NCBI RefSeq assembly: GCF_000744655.1 | Contig: NZ_JQMJ01000004.1 | Location: forward strand, 5,022,001-5,086,000 | Reading direction: 5' to 3' | Origin: Streptacidiphilus rugosus AM-16 | Lineage (GTDB): Bacteria > Actinomycetota > Actinomycetes > Streptomycetales > Streptomycetaceae | Length of the DNA: 64,000 nucleotides | In this document: positions 52,024 to 59,058 of the stretch, piece after piece | Layout of the letters: every line of letters begins with the position of its first letter | Numbering within the stretch: the first letter of the stretch is position 1 | The notes under the pieces: model-generated | Database searches by the model: none | Seen by the model: the letters and a program-made list of their open reading frames with translations, nothing else | What the model was told of the DNA's origin: nothing | Position numbers and translations under genes: made by a program

Positions 52024-53783
52024 CCGCGAGCAAGTTCGACTACCAGGGCTGCCACGGCCGCCCCGGCGCCTCCGTCGGTTCGACGGTCAGCGCGCACGAC
52101 TACATGGCGGTGCACGGGCCGCGGGCCGGGGACCGGATCCGGCTGGGCGACTCCGGACTGATCATCCGCATCGAAACCGACTCCCAACACCCCGGCGACG
52201 AGTTCCTGGCCGGCTTCGGCAAAACCGCCCGCGACGGCCTCAACCTCAAAGCCACCACCGTGAGGGAGACCTGCGACCTCGTCATCTCCAACGTCACCCT
52301 CATCGACGCCGTCCAAGGCATCCACAAAACCAGCATCGGCATCCGCGAAGGCCGCATCCACGCCATCGGCCGCGCCGGCAACCCCGACACCCTCGACCAC
52401 ATCGACATCATCGTCGGCACCGGCACCACCATCATCTCCGGCGAAGGCCTCATCGCCACCGCCGGCGCCATCGACACCCACGTCCACCTCCTCTCCCCCC
52501 GCATCATGGAAGCCTCCCTCGCCTCCGGCGTCACCACCATCATCGGCCAGGAATTCGGCCCCGTCTGGGGCGTCGGCGTCAACTCCCCCTGGGCCCTACG
52601 CCACGCCTTCAACGCCTTCGACGCCTGGCCCGTCAACATCGGCTTCCTCGCCCGCGGCTCCTCCTCCGACCCCGGCCCCCTCATCGAAGCCCTCGCCGAA
52701 GGCGGCGCCTCCGGCTTCAAAGTCCACGAAGACATGGGCGCCCACACCCGCGCCCTCGACACCGCCCTGCGCGTCGCCGAAGACCACGACGTCCAAGTCG
52801 CCCTCCACACCGACGGCCTCAACGAATGCCTCTCCGTCCAGGACACCCTCGCCGTCCTGGAAGGCCGCACCATCCACGCCTTCCACATCGAAGGCTGCGG
52901 CGGCGGACACGTCCCCAACGTCCTCAAAATGGCCGGCGTCCCCAACGTCATCGGCTCCTCCACCAACCCCACCCTCCCCTACGGCCGCGACGCCCTCGGC
53001 GAACACTTCGGCATGATCGTCTCCGCCCACGACCTCAAAACCGACCTCCCCGGCGACGCCGCCATGGCCCGCGACCGCATCCGCGCCGGCACCATGGGCG
53101 CCGAAGACGTCCTCCACGACCTCGGCGTCATCGGCATCACCAGCAGCGACGCCCAAGGCATGGGCCGCGCCGGCGAAACCGTCCGCCGCACCTTCGCCAT
53201 GGCCGGAAAAATGAAACACGAACTCGGCCCCCTCGACGGCCACGACAGCTACGGCGACACCCAAGCAGGCGACGACAACGAACGCGTCCTGCGCTACCTC
53301 GCCAAACTCACCATCAACCCCGCCATCGCCCACGGCCTCGCCCACGAAATCGGCTCCATCGAAACCGGGAAACTCGCCGACATCGTCCTGTGGCGCCCCG
53401 ACCACTTCGGCGCCAAACCCCAACTCGTCCTCAAATCCGGCTTCCCCGCCTACGGCGTCACCGGCGACCCCAACGCCTCCACCGACCGCTGCGAACCCCT
53501 CGTCCTCGGCCCCCAATTCGGCGCCCACGGCACCACCCCCGCCGACATCTCCGTCGCCTTCGTCGCCACCGCCGCCCTCCACAACGGCGACCACCTCCCC
53601 ACCCGCCGCCGCCGCGTCCCCGTCCAACACACCCGCGGCATCGGCCCCAAGGACATGCACCGCAACCACCGCCTCGGCACCGTCGACGTCAACCCCACCA
53701 CCGGCCTCGTCACCCTCGACGGAGACCCCCTCCACTCCCACCCCGCCGACACCGTCACCCTCAGCCGCCTCTACTTCCTCTGA
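52020..53783 (+). CDS. ureC: Urease alpha subunit-like amidohydrolase with altered active-site flap
   Basis: A 587-residue amidohydrolase clearly related to urease alpha. All nickel ligands align: His154 and His156 (DTHVHLL), Lys234 and His236 (FKVHED), His263 (ALHTDGLNE), His289 (AFHIEG) and Asp377 (TSSDAQG). The flap catalytic histidine is kept (His337) but the neighbouring cysteine, Cys319 in Klebsiella numbering, is Ala336. Ala363 becomes Gly380. The loop after VTTIIG (EFGPVWGVGVNSPWAL) bears little likeness to the usual GTGPAAGT-ATTCTPG. From codon 51 on, codon use changes to AAA and GAA for Lys and Glu. It may be a urease with a changed pocket or an enzyme for another ureido or guanidino substrate. 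Confidence 0.9.
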   Translation: MTASKFDYQGCHGRPGASVGSTVSAHDYMAVHGPRAGDRIRLGDSGLIIRIETDSQHPGDEFLAGFGKTARDGLNLKATTVRETCDLVISNVTLIDAVQGIHKTSIGIREGRIHAIGRAGNPDTLDHIDIIVGTGTTIISGEGLIATAGAIDTHVHLLSPRIMEASLASGVTTIIGQEFGPVWGVGVNSPWALRHAFNAFDAWPVNIGFLARGSSSDPGPLIEALAEGGASGFKVHEDMGAHTRALDTALRVAEDHDVQVALHTDGLNECLSVQDTLAVLEGRTIHAFHIEGCGGGHVPNVLKMAGVPNVIGSSTNPTLPYGRDALGEHFGMIVSAHDLKTDLPGDAAMARDRIRAGTMGAEDVLHDLGVIGITSSDAQGMGRAGETVRRTFAMAGKMKHELGPLDGHDSYGDTQAGDDNERVLRYLAKLTINPAIAHGLAHEIGSIETGKLADIVLWRPDHFGAKPQLVLKSGFPAYGVTGDPNASTDRCEPLVLGPQFGAHGTTPADISVAFVATAALHNGDHLPTRRRRVPVQHTRGIGPKDMHRNHRLGTVDVNPTTGLVTLDGDPLHSHPADTVTLSRLYFL

Positions 53784-53849
53784 CCGCCCACGGACGACGC
53801 GACGGGCGCACGGCGATTGCCGTGCGCCCGTCGCGTCGTCCGTGGGCGG
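53784..53849. terminator. 31-bp perfect hairpin between ureC and the anti-sigma-like gene
   Basis: Arms 53784-53814 and 53819-53849 are perfect inverted copies with a GATT loop, beginning at the first base after the ureC stop. The leftward gene on the other side ends at 53858, so the hairpin can serve both strands. Such long perfect arms are unusual for a terminator. Confidence 0.85.
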
Positions 53850-53857
53850 GCGCCGGA

Positions 53858-54280
53858 TCAGGCTGCGGTCATGAGCGCCCAGACGGCCTTGCCGCGGGCA
53901 CCGGCCGGGATCACGCCCCAGGCCTCGGCCAGAGCCTCGACCAGCAGGATGCCCCTTCCGTTGGTGCTGGTCGGGCTCTCGGCCCGGCGCTCCACCTGGG
54001 CGGGCGAGCGGTCCGCGACCGCGATGAGCAGGCGTCCGGCGCGCAGTTCGACGACAACGGACGGGTCGCAGCCGTGCACCAGGGCGTTGGTCAGCAGCTC
54101 GGTGAGGAGCAGGCACGGGGAGTCGTGGTCCAGCCGCACGGCGGTGAGCGCGTCGCGCAGAAGCCGCCGGACGCCCCCGACCCCGGCGGGCGTCGCCTCG
54201 GGACGCACGTCGAAGCGGAAGGTCGGCTGCTCGTCGTCGGGGCGGAAGATGCCCGACAGGGACGGCTGAGGGACTGGCAT
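53858..54280 (-). CDS. RsbW-like ATP-binding protein (anti-sigma factor type)
   Basis: A 140-residue protein of the GHKL ATPase fold as in RsbW/SpoIIAB-type serine kinases. N-box-like LLLTELLTNALVHG, G1-like LIAVADRSPAQVERR and G2-like NGRGILLVEALAEAWGV are visible. Streptomyces has many such single-domain proteins, and most have no proven sigma factor partner. No sigma factor gene is adjacent. GGAGG stands before the ATG at 54280. Its promoter contains operator C, so it appears to belong to the same regulon as the deiminases. Confidence 0.85.
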   Translation of the reverse strand: MPVPQPSLSGIFRPDDEQPTFRFDVRPEATPAGVGGVRRLLRDALTAVRLDHDSPCLLLTELLTNALVHGCDPSVVVELRAGRLLIAVADRSPAQVERRAESPTSTNGRGILLVEALAEAWGVIPAGARGKAVWALMTAA

Positions 54281-54360
54281 CAGGGGCCTCCATCGGCTGC
54301 CTGGCCGCGCCTCCCCCGGCGCGATGTCGTCGCCTGCGGCGACATGGCTTCGGCCTCTCC

Positions 54361-54389
54361 AGTGTCGCACCAACTAAAAATTCAGTCAA
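54361..54389 (-). promoter_or_regulatory. Operator C and promoter of the anti-sigma-like gene
   Basis: On the minus strand TTGACT (54384-54389) and GACACT (54361-54366) are separated by 17 bases, with the palindrome ACTGAA-TT-TTTAGT (one mismatch between arms) overlapping the -35 box exactly as in operators A and B. Transcription would run leftward to the gene at 54280. Confidence 0.65.
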
Positions 54390-54442
54390 TGCGTACGACC
54401 CGCCGGATCCCACGCGTTCCACGGTGCCCGGCCCGGCCCGGC

Positions 54443-55021
54443 CTATCCGGCCAGTCGCGCCAGTTCGGCGTCGACGGCGCCGACCACCAGGGCGCGCGCG
54501 TGCACCAGCGGCAGGCTGCCGCTGAGCCAGCGGCTGCTCAGGCCCTCGACCAGCGCGGTCAGTCGCTCGGCGGACATCGCCAGCGCGCCGGCCCCCGCCG
54601 TCGGGTGGACCCGGCCGAGCAGCTCGGCGATGTCCTGGACCCAGACGAGCGTGGACTTGGCCACGTCCTCCTGGAGGTCGGTCTCGAAGACGGCACAGGC
54701 CCTGAGCTCGCCCCAGGCGGTGCTGTTCTCGCGCACCTCGGGGACGTCCTGGAACTCCAGCAGCAGCGTGTGCTCCAGCTCGCCGCGGGCGTCGAGCGGC
54801 GGCGCCGCCGGGTCCCGCTCGGCGGTGTAGAGGTCCGCGCGGTCGTTGATGAACTCCAGGGTGGCGCGCAGGATGCCCGTGCGGTTCTTGAAGTGGTAGT
54901 AGATCAGCGCCGTCGAGACGCCGGCCTCGGCCGCGAGCTCCTCGACCCGGAGACCCCGCACCCCACGGCGCGCGATGACCCGCGCGGCGGCTTCCAGTAG
55001 CATCGTCCTGCGGTCGGCCAC
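54443..55021 (-). CDS. TetR-family regulator of the deiminase/urease locus (copy 2)
   Basis: A 192-residue TetR protein, closely related along its whole length to the one at 48096-48665: RRTMLLEAAARVIARRGVRGLRVEELAAEAGVSTALIYYHFKNRTGILRATLEFI, then PEVRENSTAWGELRACAVFE and a shared GLSSRWLSGSLPLVHAR region. The start is GTG at 55021 with GAGAGGAAG upstream. Operator D, 44 bases before the start, suggests autoregulation. It lies downstream of AIH-5 on the same strand, 180 bases away. Confidence 0.9.
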   Translation of the reverse strand: MADRRTMLLEAAARVIARRGVRGLRVEELAAEAGVSTALIYYHFKNRTGILRATLEFINDRADLYTAERDPAAPPLDARGELEHTLLLEFQDVPEVRENSTAWGELRACAVFETDLQEDVAKSTLVWVQDIAELLGRVHPTAGAGALAMSAERLTALVEGLSSRWLSGSLPLVHARALVVGAVDAELARLAG

Positions 55022-55064
55022 TGTGCGGCTTCCTCTCGGTCGCGGGCCCTGGTCAGTCCCCTCT

Positions 55065-55080
55065 GACTGAAATTATAGTC
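55065..55080. promoter_or_regulatory. Operator D upstream of the second TetR gene
   Basis: GACTGAA-AT-TATAGTC has one mismatch between its 7-base arms and matches operators A-C. Read leftward, it contains a consensus TATAAT -10 box, so a bound repressor would cover the promoter of the TetR gene that starts at 55021. No good -35 box is seen. Confidence 0.65.
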
Positions 55081-55201
55081 TGCACACGACGGGGATCTCC
55101 AGGGTGTCCGCCCACCGCTCACATGGTGAACGCCCGGCACGGGCCGGAACCGCCGTTCCGACGCGCGCACCGGGCGCCTCACGATGTTTCGGCCGCTCTC
55201 C

Positions 55202-56497
55202 TTACGGAGCCGGCTGCGGCTGGGTGACGCAGTGGATGCCACCGCCGCCGAGGCCGATGTAGTCGATGTTGATCTGCTCGACGACCCGACCGGGGAACAT
55301 CCGGGTGAGCACCGCCTTGGCGTTGGCGTCGCCGGTGGCGTCGCCGAACTGGGCCGAGATCACCGCGCCGTTGCAGACGTAGTAGTTGGCGTAGGAGTCG
55401 ACGAAGCTGCTGCTGGTCTGGCGGATGTAGTTGTAGTCGGGCGCCTGCAGCTTGGTGACCTGCATCGCGGCGCCCTTGGCGTTGGTGGACGCAGACAGCA
55501 TGTTGTACTGCTGCTGCTCGTCGTTGGACCAGATGTCCGAGGGGTCCGCCGGGTTCGGCGTCTGGACGAGGGCGGTGCCGGCGCCCACGAAGCGCGAGGT
55601 CGCGTCGACGTGGTCGTTGGTGATGTCCTGGCCGGAGATGCCGGTGAACCAGATCACCTTCGAGGCCCCGTAGGCGGCGCACATGGCGGCCTCCAGCTGG
55701 GCCTGCGTCATGTTGGGGTTGCGCTTGGGGTCGATGATGCTGCTCTTGGTCGCCATGAGCGTGCCGAGGCCGTCGTTCTCGATCGCGCCGCCCTCGCTGA
55801 CGAACCCGGCGGCCGTGAACGGCACCCCGGCGTAGGCGGCGACGGCAGCCGCGACGTGGGCGTCGTTGGTGACCGTCTGCTGGCCGCCCCAGCCGTTGAA
55901 GTTGAGGCCCACCGCGTCGACGCCGCCTGCGCCGTTGGTACGGAAGACCGGGCCGGAGTCCCGCATCCAGCAGTCGTTGACCGGGATCGAGGTGATCACG
56001 GTGACGTTGGCGTTGGTGCAGGCCGCCCGCGCGGACGCGGCACTGGCCGGGTTCGCGCACATGATGACCGGCTCGTACTTCGCGATCGTGTTCGCCACCC
56101 GGGCGATGTTCGACTGGATCTGCGCGACCGACGGTGACGATCCGCCCCGCCGCCCACCGCTGCCGCCGGTCCAGATGGTCGGGTCGTCCGGCCAGGCCAT
56201 CCAGGTGCAGGTGTGCCTGGCGCTGTCGATCGGCACCACGAACGTTCCGGTCCCACCGCCCGACGGCGTCGGGGAGGGCGTCGGGGTGGGCGAGGAGGAG
56301 CCGCAGGGGTCGGGGGTGGTGGCCGCCCGGGCGGCCGGGGAGCCGGCGCTGTTCGCCGCCCAGACCACGCCGACCGTCGTCAGCCCCGCGATCGCCAGAA
56401 AGCTGCGCCGGTCCACCGGTCGACGGTGCTTCGCCGCAGGCTGTGGCTCCTCGGCCCGCTGCTCCACCGGCTCCACGGGCTCCGCGTGATCGTTCAT
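55202..56497 (-). CDS. Tat-exported agmatine deiminase family protein (AIH-5)
   Basis: A 431-residue protein with an extended N-terminus and a twin-arginine signal ([13 protein letters not shown] at 30-31), with a likely signal peptidase I site after residue 58 (AARA). A Ser/Pro/Thr linker follows, then the deiminase domain: [46 protein letters not shown] and [13 protein letters not shown] with Cys423. Unlike AIH-1 and AIH-4 it has no lipobox and should be released from the membrane. It shares a divergent promoter region with tatA-tatC, the export machinery it needs. An insertion of about 10 residues after the TIW segment (GGSGGRRGG) is unusual. Confidence 0.9.
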   Translation of the reverse strand: MNDHAEPVEPVEQRAEEPQPAAKHRRPVDRRSFLAIAGLTTVGVVWAANSAGSPAARAATTPDPCGSSSPTPTPSPTPSGGGTGTFVVPIDSARHTCTWMAWPDDPTIWTGGSGGRRGGSSPSVAQIQSNIARVANTIAKYEPVIMCANPASAASARAACTNANVTVITSIPVNDCWMRDSGPVFRTNGAGGVDAVGLNFNGWGGQQTVTNDAHVAAAVAAYAGVPFTAAGFVSEGGAIENDGLGTLMATKSSIIDPKRNPNMTQAQLEAAMCAAYGASKVIWFTGISGQDITNDHVDATSRFVGAGTALVQTPNPADPSDIWSNDEQQQYNMLSASTNAKGAAMQVTKLQAPDYNYIRQTSSSFVDSYANYYVCNGAVISAQFGDATGDANAKAVLTRMFPGRVVEQINIDYIGLGGGGIHCVTQPQPAP

Positions 56498-56547
56498 GTC
56501 GTGCCTCCTGTTCGACCGCCCACGGGGCTTCCCGTCGGCTGCCGCGA

Positions 56548-56576
56548 AAGCTATAACTGACCATGCGCTCGGTCAA
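56548..56576. promoter_or_regulatory. Divergent promoter/operator between AIH-5 and tatA
   Basis: Rightward, TATAAC at 56552-56557 can serve as the -10 of tatA. Leftward, TTGACC (56571-56576) and TAGCTT (56548-56553) form a promoter for AIH-5 with a 17-base spacer. Between them lies TGACC-ATGCGCTC-GGTCA, a perfect 5-base-arm palindrome. The 24 bases from 56551 match those at 35070-35093 before a TetR gene, with three differences. Confidence 0.65.
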
Positions 56577-56633
56577 TACTTTGGACCGGTCCCGTCCACT
56601 TCCCCTTCACCTCGAGAACGAAATGGGTGTCAG

Positions 56634-56879
56634 ATGCTTGAGAACCGCGGACTTGAGATCGTCGTCATCGCCGTCGTCGTGCTGCTGCTCTTCGGCGCGA
56701 AGCGCCTGCCCGACTCCGCCCGCGCGCTGGGCAAGTCCCTGCGCATCCTCAAGTCCGAGGTCGGCGCGATGAAGACGGAGCCGGCCGGCGTCGAGGCGAC
56801 GGCGTCGGAGGCCGACCCGGTGCTCCTGCCCTCGCGGCCCATCACGGCCGCTCCCGGCGAGGCCACGACCGCACGGTGA
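56634..56879 (+). CDS. tatA: TatA-type twin-arginine translocase subunit
   Basis: An 81-residue protein: a membrane helix ([25 protein letters not shown]), the [24 protein letters not shown] hinge and amphipathic helix typical of TatA, then a flexible tail. TatA oligomers form the pore for folded proteins. The ATG at 56634 is chosen because the TatA-like sequence begins there. The stop overlaps the tatC start (GTGA). A housekeeping tatA is expected elsewhere in the genome, so this is probably a second copy. Confidence 0.9.
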   Translation: MLENRGLEIVVIAVVVLLLFGAKRLPDSARALGKSLRILKSEVGAMKTEPAGVEATASEADPVLLPSRPITAAPGEATTAR

Positions 56880-57742
56880 CCGGAGCCTCCACCGCCGCCC
56901 CTCCTGCGACCGGCCGGGGACGCGACACCGGGACCATGCAACTGACGGACCACCTGCGGGAGTTGCGTCACCGCCTGCTGATCTCCTGCGCCGCGCTGCT
57001 GGTGACCACCGTGGTCGGCTGGATCGTCCACGGGCACGTGGTCGACCTGCTCACCGGTCCGGCCTGCGGCATCAAGGGCGTCCACGGCGTGGGCGGGCCC
57101 ACCCCGCAGTGTCCCAACGGGCTGCTGGTCAACCAGGGCGTCCTCGCCCCGCTGTCGCTGAGCTTCAAGGTCTCCATGACCGTCGGCCTGGTGCTGGCCT
57201 GCCCGGTGTGGAGCTACCAGCTCTGGGCCTTCGTCGCCCCGGGGCTGCACCGTCGGGAGAAGCGGTACGGCCTCGGCTTCACCGCCGCGGCCGCACCGCT
57301 CTTCTGCGCCGGCGGCACGCTCGCCTACTGGGTGTTCCCCAAGGCCCTGGGTGTGCTGGCCGGGTTCAACCCCGGCTCCTTCGCCCTGGCCCTGCCCGGC
57401 GACCAGTTCCTGGACTTCTTCGTCCGCCTGGTGCTGGTCTTCGGGCTCTCCTTCGAGATGCCCCTGCTGCTGGTCGCGCTCAACTTCGTCGGCGTGCTCA
57501 GCGCGGCGCGGCTGCGCGGGTGGTGGCGCGGCATCGTGTTCGCGATCTTCGTGCTCTCCGCCGTCGCCACACCCACCGGCGATCCCCTCACCATGACCGT
57601 GCTCGCGCTGCCGATCTGCCTGCTCTTCTTCGCCGCCCTCGGCGTCGTCAGCCTGCACGACCTGCGCAGCGGTCGGGCCCCGCGCACAGGGGAAGCACGG
57701 GGCCCGTCCGGGACGGAGGTCGAGCGGGGGGATGACGCCTGA
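56876..57742 (+). CDS. tatC: TatC twin-arginine translocase subunit
   Basis: A 288-residue membrane protein with six helices. The N-terminal motif [17 protein letters not shown] and the first loop region are those that bind the twin-arginine signal. [14 protein letters not shown] and [21 protein letters not shown] with the conserved F-E of helix 4 follow, and [22 protein letters not shown] makes up helices 5-6. Length and order are normal. It is coupled to tatA and, with tatB at 48700, completes a translocon inside the deiminase locus. Confidence 0.93.
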   Translation: MTGASTAAPPATGRGRDTGTMQLTDHLRELRHRLLISCAALLVTTVVGWIVHGHVVDLLTGPACGIKGVHGVGGPTPQCPNGLLVNQGVLAPLSLSFKVSMTVGLVLACPVWSYQLWAFVAPGLHRREKRYGLGFTAAAAPLFCAGGTLAYWVFPKALGVLAGFNPGSFALALPGDQFLDFFVRLVLVFGLSFEMPLLLVALNFVGVLSAARLRGWWRGIVFAIFVLSAVATPTGDPLTMTVLALPICLLFFAALGVVSLHDLRSGRAPRTGEARGPSGTEVERGDDA

Positions 57743-57754
57743 CGCTCCGTCGGT

Positions 57755-57781
57755 CCGGATGTGTTGTCCGGTCACATCCGG
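57755..57781 (+). terminator. Hairpin after tatC
   Basis: Nine-base perfect arms CCGGATGTG and CACATCCGG with a nine-base loop stand 13 bases beyond the tatC stop, in the gap before a convergent gene. Confidence 0.65.
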
Positions 57782-57861
57782 TCCACCGGCGTCTAACCCC
57801 GGAATCCCGGCCCAAACGCCGGATCGCGAGAATTCTCGGGTGCGTGGGGGTGGACGGGGGT

Positions 57862-58284
57862 TCAGCGGGCGGAGCAGAGCCGGCGCGGCCCCGGCGCGGC
57901 GGGGTGGAGTGCGAAGGAGCGCCGCAGGTCGCAGACCGCGAGGAGTCGGGAGACCGGATGCGGAGGCGCCGTCAGATACACGGGCGAGCCCGCCGTTTCG
58001 GCCAGCCGCCTGACCCGCAGCAGGGCGGTCAGCCCGGCCGCGTCGCAGAAGGTGAGCCCGCCCAGGTCCAGCACCAGGCCGGGCCCCGCGGGACCCGGCG
58101 GCCGGTCGAGCGCGTGTCCGACCGCGACGAGCAGCGTCGCCGTCGCCGCGACGTCCAACTCGCCGGTCAGGTGCAGGACCCGGCAGCAGGCGCGACGGCG
58201 CGGGCGGCGGCAGGCGCGCACCCGGAACGCGACGCGGCGCGGCGCGCGGATGCCGCAGGGGCGCAGCGGTCGGTGGTGGCGCAT
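57862..58284 (-). CDS. STAS-domain protein (anti-sigma factor antagonist type)
   Basis: A 140-residue protein. After a very arginine-rich start of about 35 residues comes a STAS domain: RVLHLTGELDVAATATLLVAVGHAL, then LVLDLGGLTFCDAAGLTALLRVRRLAE. In SpoIIAA-type proteins the phosphorylated serine lies in the DSSG/DSTG loop. Here it is DAAG, so control by serine phosphorylation is unlikely. It may be a constitutive antagonist or bind another partner. The start could be internal given the odd basic N-terminus. Confidence 0.75.
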   Translation of the reverse strand: MRHHRPLRPCGIRAPRRVAFRVRACRRPRRRACCRVLHLTGELDVAATATLLVAVGHALDRPPGPAGPGLVLDLGGLTFCDAAGLTALLRVRRLAETAGSPVYLTAPPHPVSRLLAVCDLRRSFALHPAAPGPRRLCSAR

Positions 58285-58303
58285 GGCGGTTCTCCGGGAG
58301 GGG

Positions 58304-59058
58304 TCATCCGGCCCGGCCGGTCACGCCGGTCAGGACGGCGGTGACGACGAGGTTGTCCGGATAGGTGTGGGTGGCCGCGTTCGGGCTCCCGGCGCAGGTG
58401 ACCAGGCGCAGTACCGGTTGCGGGTCGGGGCCGTAGACCTGCTGGTCGGGGAAGGCGGACTTGGCGAAGGTCTGCGTGGAGGCGACGGTGAACTCGGCGG
58501 TGGTGCCGTCCGCGCGGGCGACCTCGATCCGGTCGCCGGCGGTCAGCTTGCCGAGCCGGAGGAACACGCCGTCGCCGTACCGGCCGACGGTGACGTGCCC
58601 GAGGATGACCGAGGACCCCTGCTGCCCGGGGGTGACCGAGCCGTCGTACCAGCCGGCCGGGGAGTTCGCCGCGATCGGCGGGACCTGGACGGTGCGGTCC
58701 GGGGCCAGCCCCAGGCGCAGCAGCGAGGTGTCCACGCCGATGGCGGGGATGGCCAGGCGCTCGGGCGTCGACGCCGCCAGCGGCGCGGCGGCGGCCGGGG
58801 AGCCGGCCGCGCCGGCGGTGGCCCCGGGCGCGGGGCCCCGGCGGAGGGGCTGTCGGTGGTGAGTCCGGCGGCGCACCCTGCGGCGGCCGCGAGGACGGCC
58901 GCCGCCACCGTGAGACCGACGACCCTGGCCCGTCGCCCCGGGCGGGACGGGGCGGCCCGGCCGGGGCCGGGCCCGGCCGAGGAGCGCTCGGCGCTCCCCG
59001 GGGCCGATGCCCGGTCCTGGCCGGGAGTACCGCCGTCCTGGGGCCTGTGGCCGCTCAC
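58304..59058 (-). pseudogene. Class F sortase gene with an apparent frameshift in the linker
   Basis: The GTG at 59058 overlaps the stop of the cell-wall protein gene (GTGA) and opens a frame with a basic start, a membrane helix (ARVVGLTVAAAVLAAAAG) and a Pro/Ala linker. The catalytic sortase domain lies in another frame: RLAIPAIGVDTSLLRLGL, SSVILGHVTVGRYGDGVFLRLGKL with the catalytic histidine, and LRLVTCAG with the cysteine. The switch must fall in the GC-only run near 58820-58850. The total length is 755 bases, one short of a full frame, so a one-base loss is the simplest cause. A sequence error in that run is quite possible and the gene may be intact. Confidence 0.8.

Noticed and set aside
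52596-54422. 608-codon leftward frame opposite ureC
   Set aside because: It is Gly/Val/Ala-rich antisense sequence. The RsbW-like gene lies in a different leftward frame with its own ribosome binding site.
52004-55000. 998-codon rightward frame across ureC and beyond
   Set aside because: It is a shadow frame made of Arg, Pro and His caused by C-ending codons of ureC. It has no ribosome binding site and crosses the 31-bp hairpin.
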